From a bacterium (GTDB lineage: Bacteria > Ratteibacteria > UBA8468 > B48-G9 > DTJG01), in contig JAKPDB010000061.1 of assembly GCA_029552985.1 (NCBI GenBank), positions 1-35,233 on the forward strand: a stretch of DNA of 35,233 nt. Reading direction: 5' to 3'. The notes under the pieces are model-generated. The model did not search any database. It worked only from the letters and a program-made list of their open reading frames with translations, and was not told the DNA's origin. The translations under genes were made by a program, and so were the position numbers. This document shows positions 33,493 to 35,233 of the stretch, piece by piece (the stretch's first letter is position 1; each line of letters starts with the position of its first letter).

Positions 33493-34929
33493 ATGGAACC
33501 ATCTTTTTTTGCTCTCGGGACGATTTTTGTGCCAGTGCTTGGCTGTATCACGGTACCACTGGCTGACCTGGTTTCTGCCAGATTCAGAAATTTGTGGGCT
33601 CTGATTCTTGGTATTGCCACGTTTGTCTTGCCCCTTTTTTTGATTCCAGCAGTACTCCAGAGTCCTGTTGGTGAAATAATTTATAGTTATCCGTCCATTT
33701 TGAATCTCAACTTTATACTTCTCATAGATGGGCTGTCGGTTTTTGTCGCTCTTGTTTCTTCTTTTATCGGCGCCTTAATAATTTTATACTCATTTGACTA
33801 TGTGTCTCACAACGATTTTCAAACAGAATATTACACAATGGTGGTACTGTTTATTGGCTCAATGATGGGACTTGTTTTTTCCGGAAATTTGGTTTTTATG
33901 TACCTTTTCTGGGAAATTGCAGCAATATGTTCTTGGAGATTAATTGGCTTTTATCGTGTTCCATCTCATGTTGTGAAGGCAGATAAATCCTTCCTGATTA
34001 CATTTTTTGGCGCAGTCGTGATGCTTTTTGGTTTTATTCAGATTTATTGTACAACAGGCACTTTTGATATGACAGCGATGAGAAGTGTACCGGTGTCATC
34101 TCTTGCAGTGTTTCTTATACTGATTGGAATGTTTTCAAAATCTGCTACATTCCCACTTCATACCTGGCTACCTGATGCAGGTGTTGCGCCTTCAACAGTT
34201 ACTTCTCTTCTTCATGCAGCGGTTCTTGTAAAAATAGGAGTTTATGCCTATGCACGGCTTTTCTGTTATACCTTTAATATCCCATCTGAATGGAATGTCA
34301 CGATTCCTGTGCTTGTAATGTTTTCAAGTTTTGTTTCTGCTGGAGCTGCCCTTGTTGAGCACGACATAAAGAGAATTCTTGCGCTTTCAACTGTCAGTCA
34401 GATTGGATATATTTTTCTTGGTTTCTGGACAAGAACCTTAATTGGAGTAACAGGTGGAGCTCTTTTTATACTGATGCACGGACTTGCAAAGGCAGGATTG
34501 TTTCTATGTGCGGGCATCATAGAACATGGAACAGGAAAAAGGGATATAAGAGAACTGGGAGGGCTCTTTCGCAGTATGCCTGTGACTGGAGTCAGTTTTC
34601 TTGCGTGTGTGCTTTCAGTGATCGGGATACCTCCGTTTGGTGGATTTTTTTCAAAATTTATGGTTATTTCAGGAACAGTTGAAACTGGAAGAACAGCAGT
34701 AGCAGGCATGGGACTTTTCGTGGCAGTGATGACAGCAATTTACCTGTTCAGACTTTTTCATGCTGTATTTTTTGGCGAAGAAAAAACAAAAGGACATGAG
34801 GGAACATCCTTAATGGTTTCAGTTGTTTTTACCCTTGCATTTTTATCCTTGCTTGCGGGAATTTTTATCGGATTTTCAGGTAATTTTGCCCAAGCAGCAG
34901 CTGCGCATATTCTGGAGAAGGTGAGATGA
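33493..34929 (+). CDS. Proton-conducting antiporter-like membrane subunit (NuoL/HyfB/MrpD superfamily)
   Basis: The start is taken as ATG 33493 (MEPSFFALGT), 478 residues; about 14 transmembrane helices. Superfamily channel residues are visible: Glu in 'LFWEIAAICSWRLIGFYR' (helix 5), Lys in 'FSKSATFPLHTWLPDA' (helix 7), Lys in 'LHAAVLVKIGVYAYARL' (helix 8) and Lys in 'HGLAKAGLFL'. It should carry H+ or Na+ across the membrane as part of a respiratory complex I-like, Ech/Mbh-type hydrogenase or Mrp-type complex. Lacking the long C-terminal lateral helix, it is not a standard NuoL. The next gene, overlapping as ATGA, is another subunit of the same superfamily. Confidence 0.87.
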   Translation: MEPSFFALGTIFVPVLGCITVPLADLVSARFRNLWALILGIATFVLPLFLIPAVLQSPVGEIIYSYPSILNLNFILLIDGLSVFVALVSSFIGALIILYSFDYVSHNDFQTEYYTMVVLFIGSMMGLVFSGNLVFMYLFWEIAAICSWRLIGFYRVPSHVVKADKSFLITFFGAVVMLFGFIQIYCTTGTFDMTAMRSVPVSSLAVFLILIGMFSKSATFPLHTWLPDAGVAPSTVTSLLHAAVLVKIGVYAYARLFCYTFNIPSEWNVTIPVLVMFSSFVSAGAALVEHDIKRILALSTVSQIGYIFLGFWTRTLIGVTGGALFILMHGLAKAGLFLCAGIIEHGTGKRDIRELGGLFRSMPVTGVSFLACVLSVIGIPPFGGFFSKFMVISGTVETGRTAVAGMGLFVAVMTAIYLFRLFHAVFFGEEKTKGHEGTSLMVSVVFTLAFLSLLAGIFIGFSGNFAQAAAAHILEKVR

Positions 34930-35233
34930 ACAAAGAATGGATGTTATTTTTCCCGATTATAATGCCCGTTGTATCAGGAGTCATTTGTTTTTGTATTCCT
35001 GACTCGTTGAAAAAATTGAGAAGTGCAATTGCACTCTTAAGTGGCATTGTTTTAATATGGATTGCTTCACTTATCTACAGGGCAGGGGATATTACCTACA
35101 TTTCGCCCTGGTTCATTTCAACAATAAACTTTTCTTTAAAATCAGGTTCACTCAGCAAATTTATTGTACTATGGATTTCAATTTTCAGTTTTCTTATTAC
35201 GCTTTATGTTACTGAAAAAATGACCTCTGAACG
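34926..35233 (+). CDS. Second antiporter-like membrane subunit, 5' part only
   Basis: ATG 34926 overlaps the previous stop (ATGA), and the frame stays open to the right edge; it is not in the ORF track in full. The visible 102 residues contain three hydrophobic segments: 'WMLFFPIIMPVVSGVICF', 'IALLSGIVLIWIASLIY' and 'FIVLWISIFSFLITLYV', with a loop 'YISPWF' between. This order (helix, short loop, helix, then 'SGSLSKFIVLW', which resembles the 'DGLSxFxxL' helix of the family) matches the N-terminus of another NuoL/M/N-type subunit. Channel residues lie beyond the window. Confidence 0.7.
   Translation, partial: MNKEWMLFFPIIMPVVSGVICFCIPDSLKKLRSAIALLSGIVLIWIASLIYRAGDITYISPWFISTINFSLKSGSLSKFIVLWISIFSFLITLYVTEKMTSE

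Noticed and set aside
1-35233. CRISPR array, tRNA, rRNA or prophage
   Set aside because: No regularly spaced repeats, cloverleaf-like segments, rRNA signatures or phage structural genes were seen in either strand.

Overview
The window is about 35 kb of AT-rich, gene-dense bacterial DNA. Genes are tightly packed, and stop/start overlaps of the ATGA or TAATG type are frequent. No rRNA, tRNA, CRISPR array or phage was recognised. The gene content is typical of uncultured anaerobic PVC/Omnitrophota-type bacteria: three DUF4838 proteins, five-bladed beta-propeller 'GH32/43-like' proteins, a DUF5060 clan GH-A hydrolase, a UroD-like protein, a K+-independent H+-pyrophosphatase and a hydrogenase/complex-I-like antiporter subunit pair. 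That taxonomic placement is inference from gene content only.

Layout. (1) 1-441: 3' end of a PHP-domain gene. (2) 464-12163, minus strand: a compact seven-gene run. In transcription order it encodes a cytoplasmic DUF4838 protein, an exported GH42-like protein, a COG1313/PflX-like radical SAM protein, a beta-propeller protein, an exported DUF4838 protein, an aldo/keto reductase with two 4Fe-4S motifs, and a two-domain alpha/beta-hydrolase esterase. (3) 12164-12305: divergent promoter region. (4) 12306-20424, plus strand: four overlapping genes (beta-propeller, exported TPR protein, DUF5060/GH5-like hydrolase, exported protein with a degenerate SGNH domain). (5) 20425-20799: decayed IS1595-family transposase remnant. 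(6) 20800-24364: alanine dehydrogenase, converging on a coupled Gfo/Idh/MocA dehydrogenase and class III aminotransferase pair. (7) 24411-29219: divergent H+-PPase and P3B Mg2+ ATPase. (8) 29282-32796: a third DUF4838 protein translationally coupled to a UroD/MtaA-like protein. (9) 32946-35233: adenosine-specific kinase and the first two subunits of a proton/sodium-translocating complex, cut by the window edge.

How it fits together (inference): regions 2-4 look like one divergent glycan-processing locus that lacks SusC/SusD and any transporter. Exported hydrolases would attack an acetylated and/or uronic-acid-containing glycan outside the cytoplasm. Cytoplasmic DUF4838 and beta-propeller enzymes would finish the oligosaccharides, and two Fe-S redox proteins would act on a released sugar. 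The later genes suggest keto-sugar/amino-sugar handling and an energy economy using pyrophosphate and ion gradients. Every functional call rests on motif reading by eye; no database search was run.
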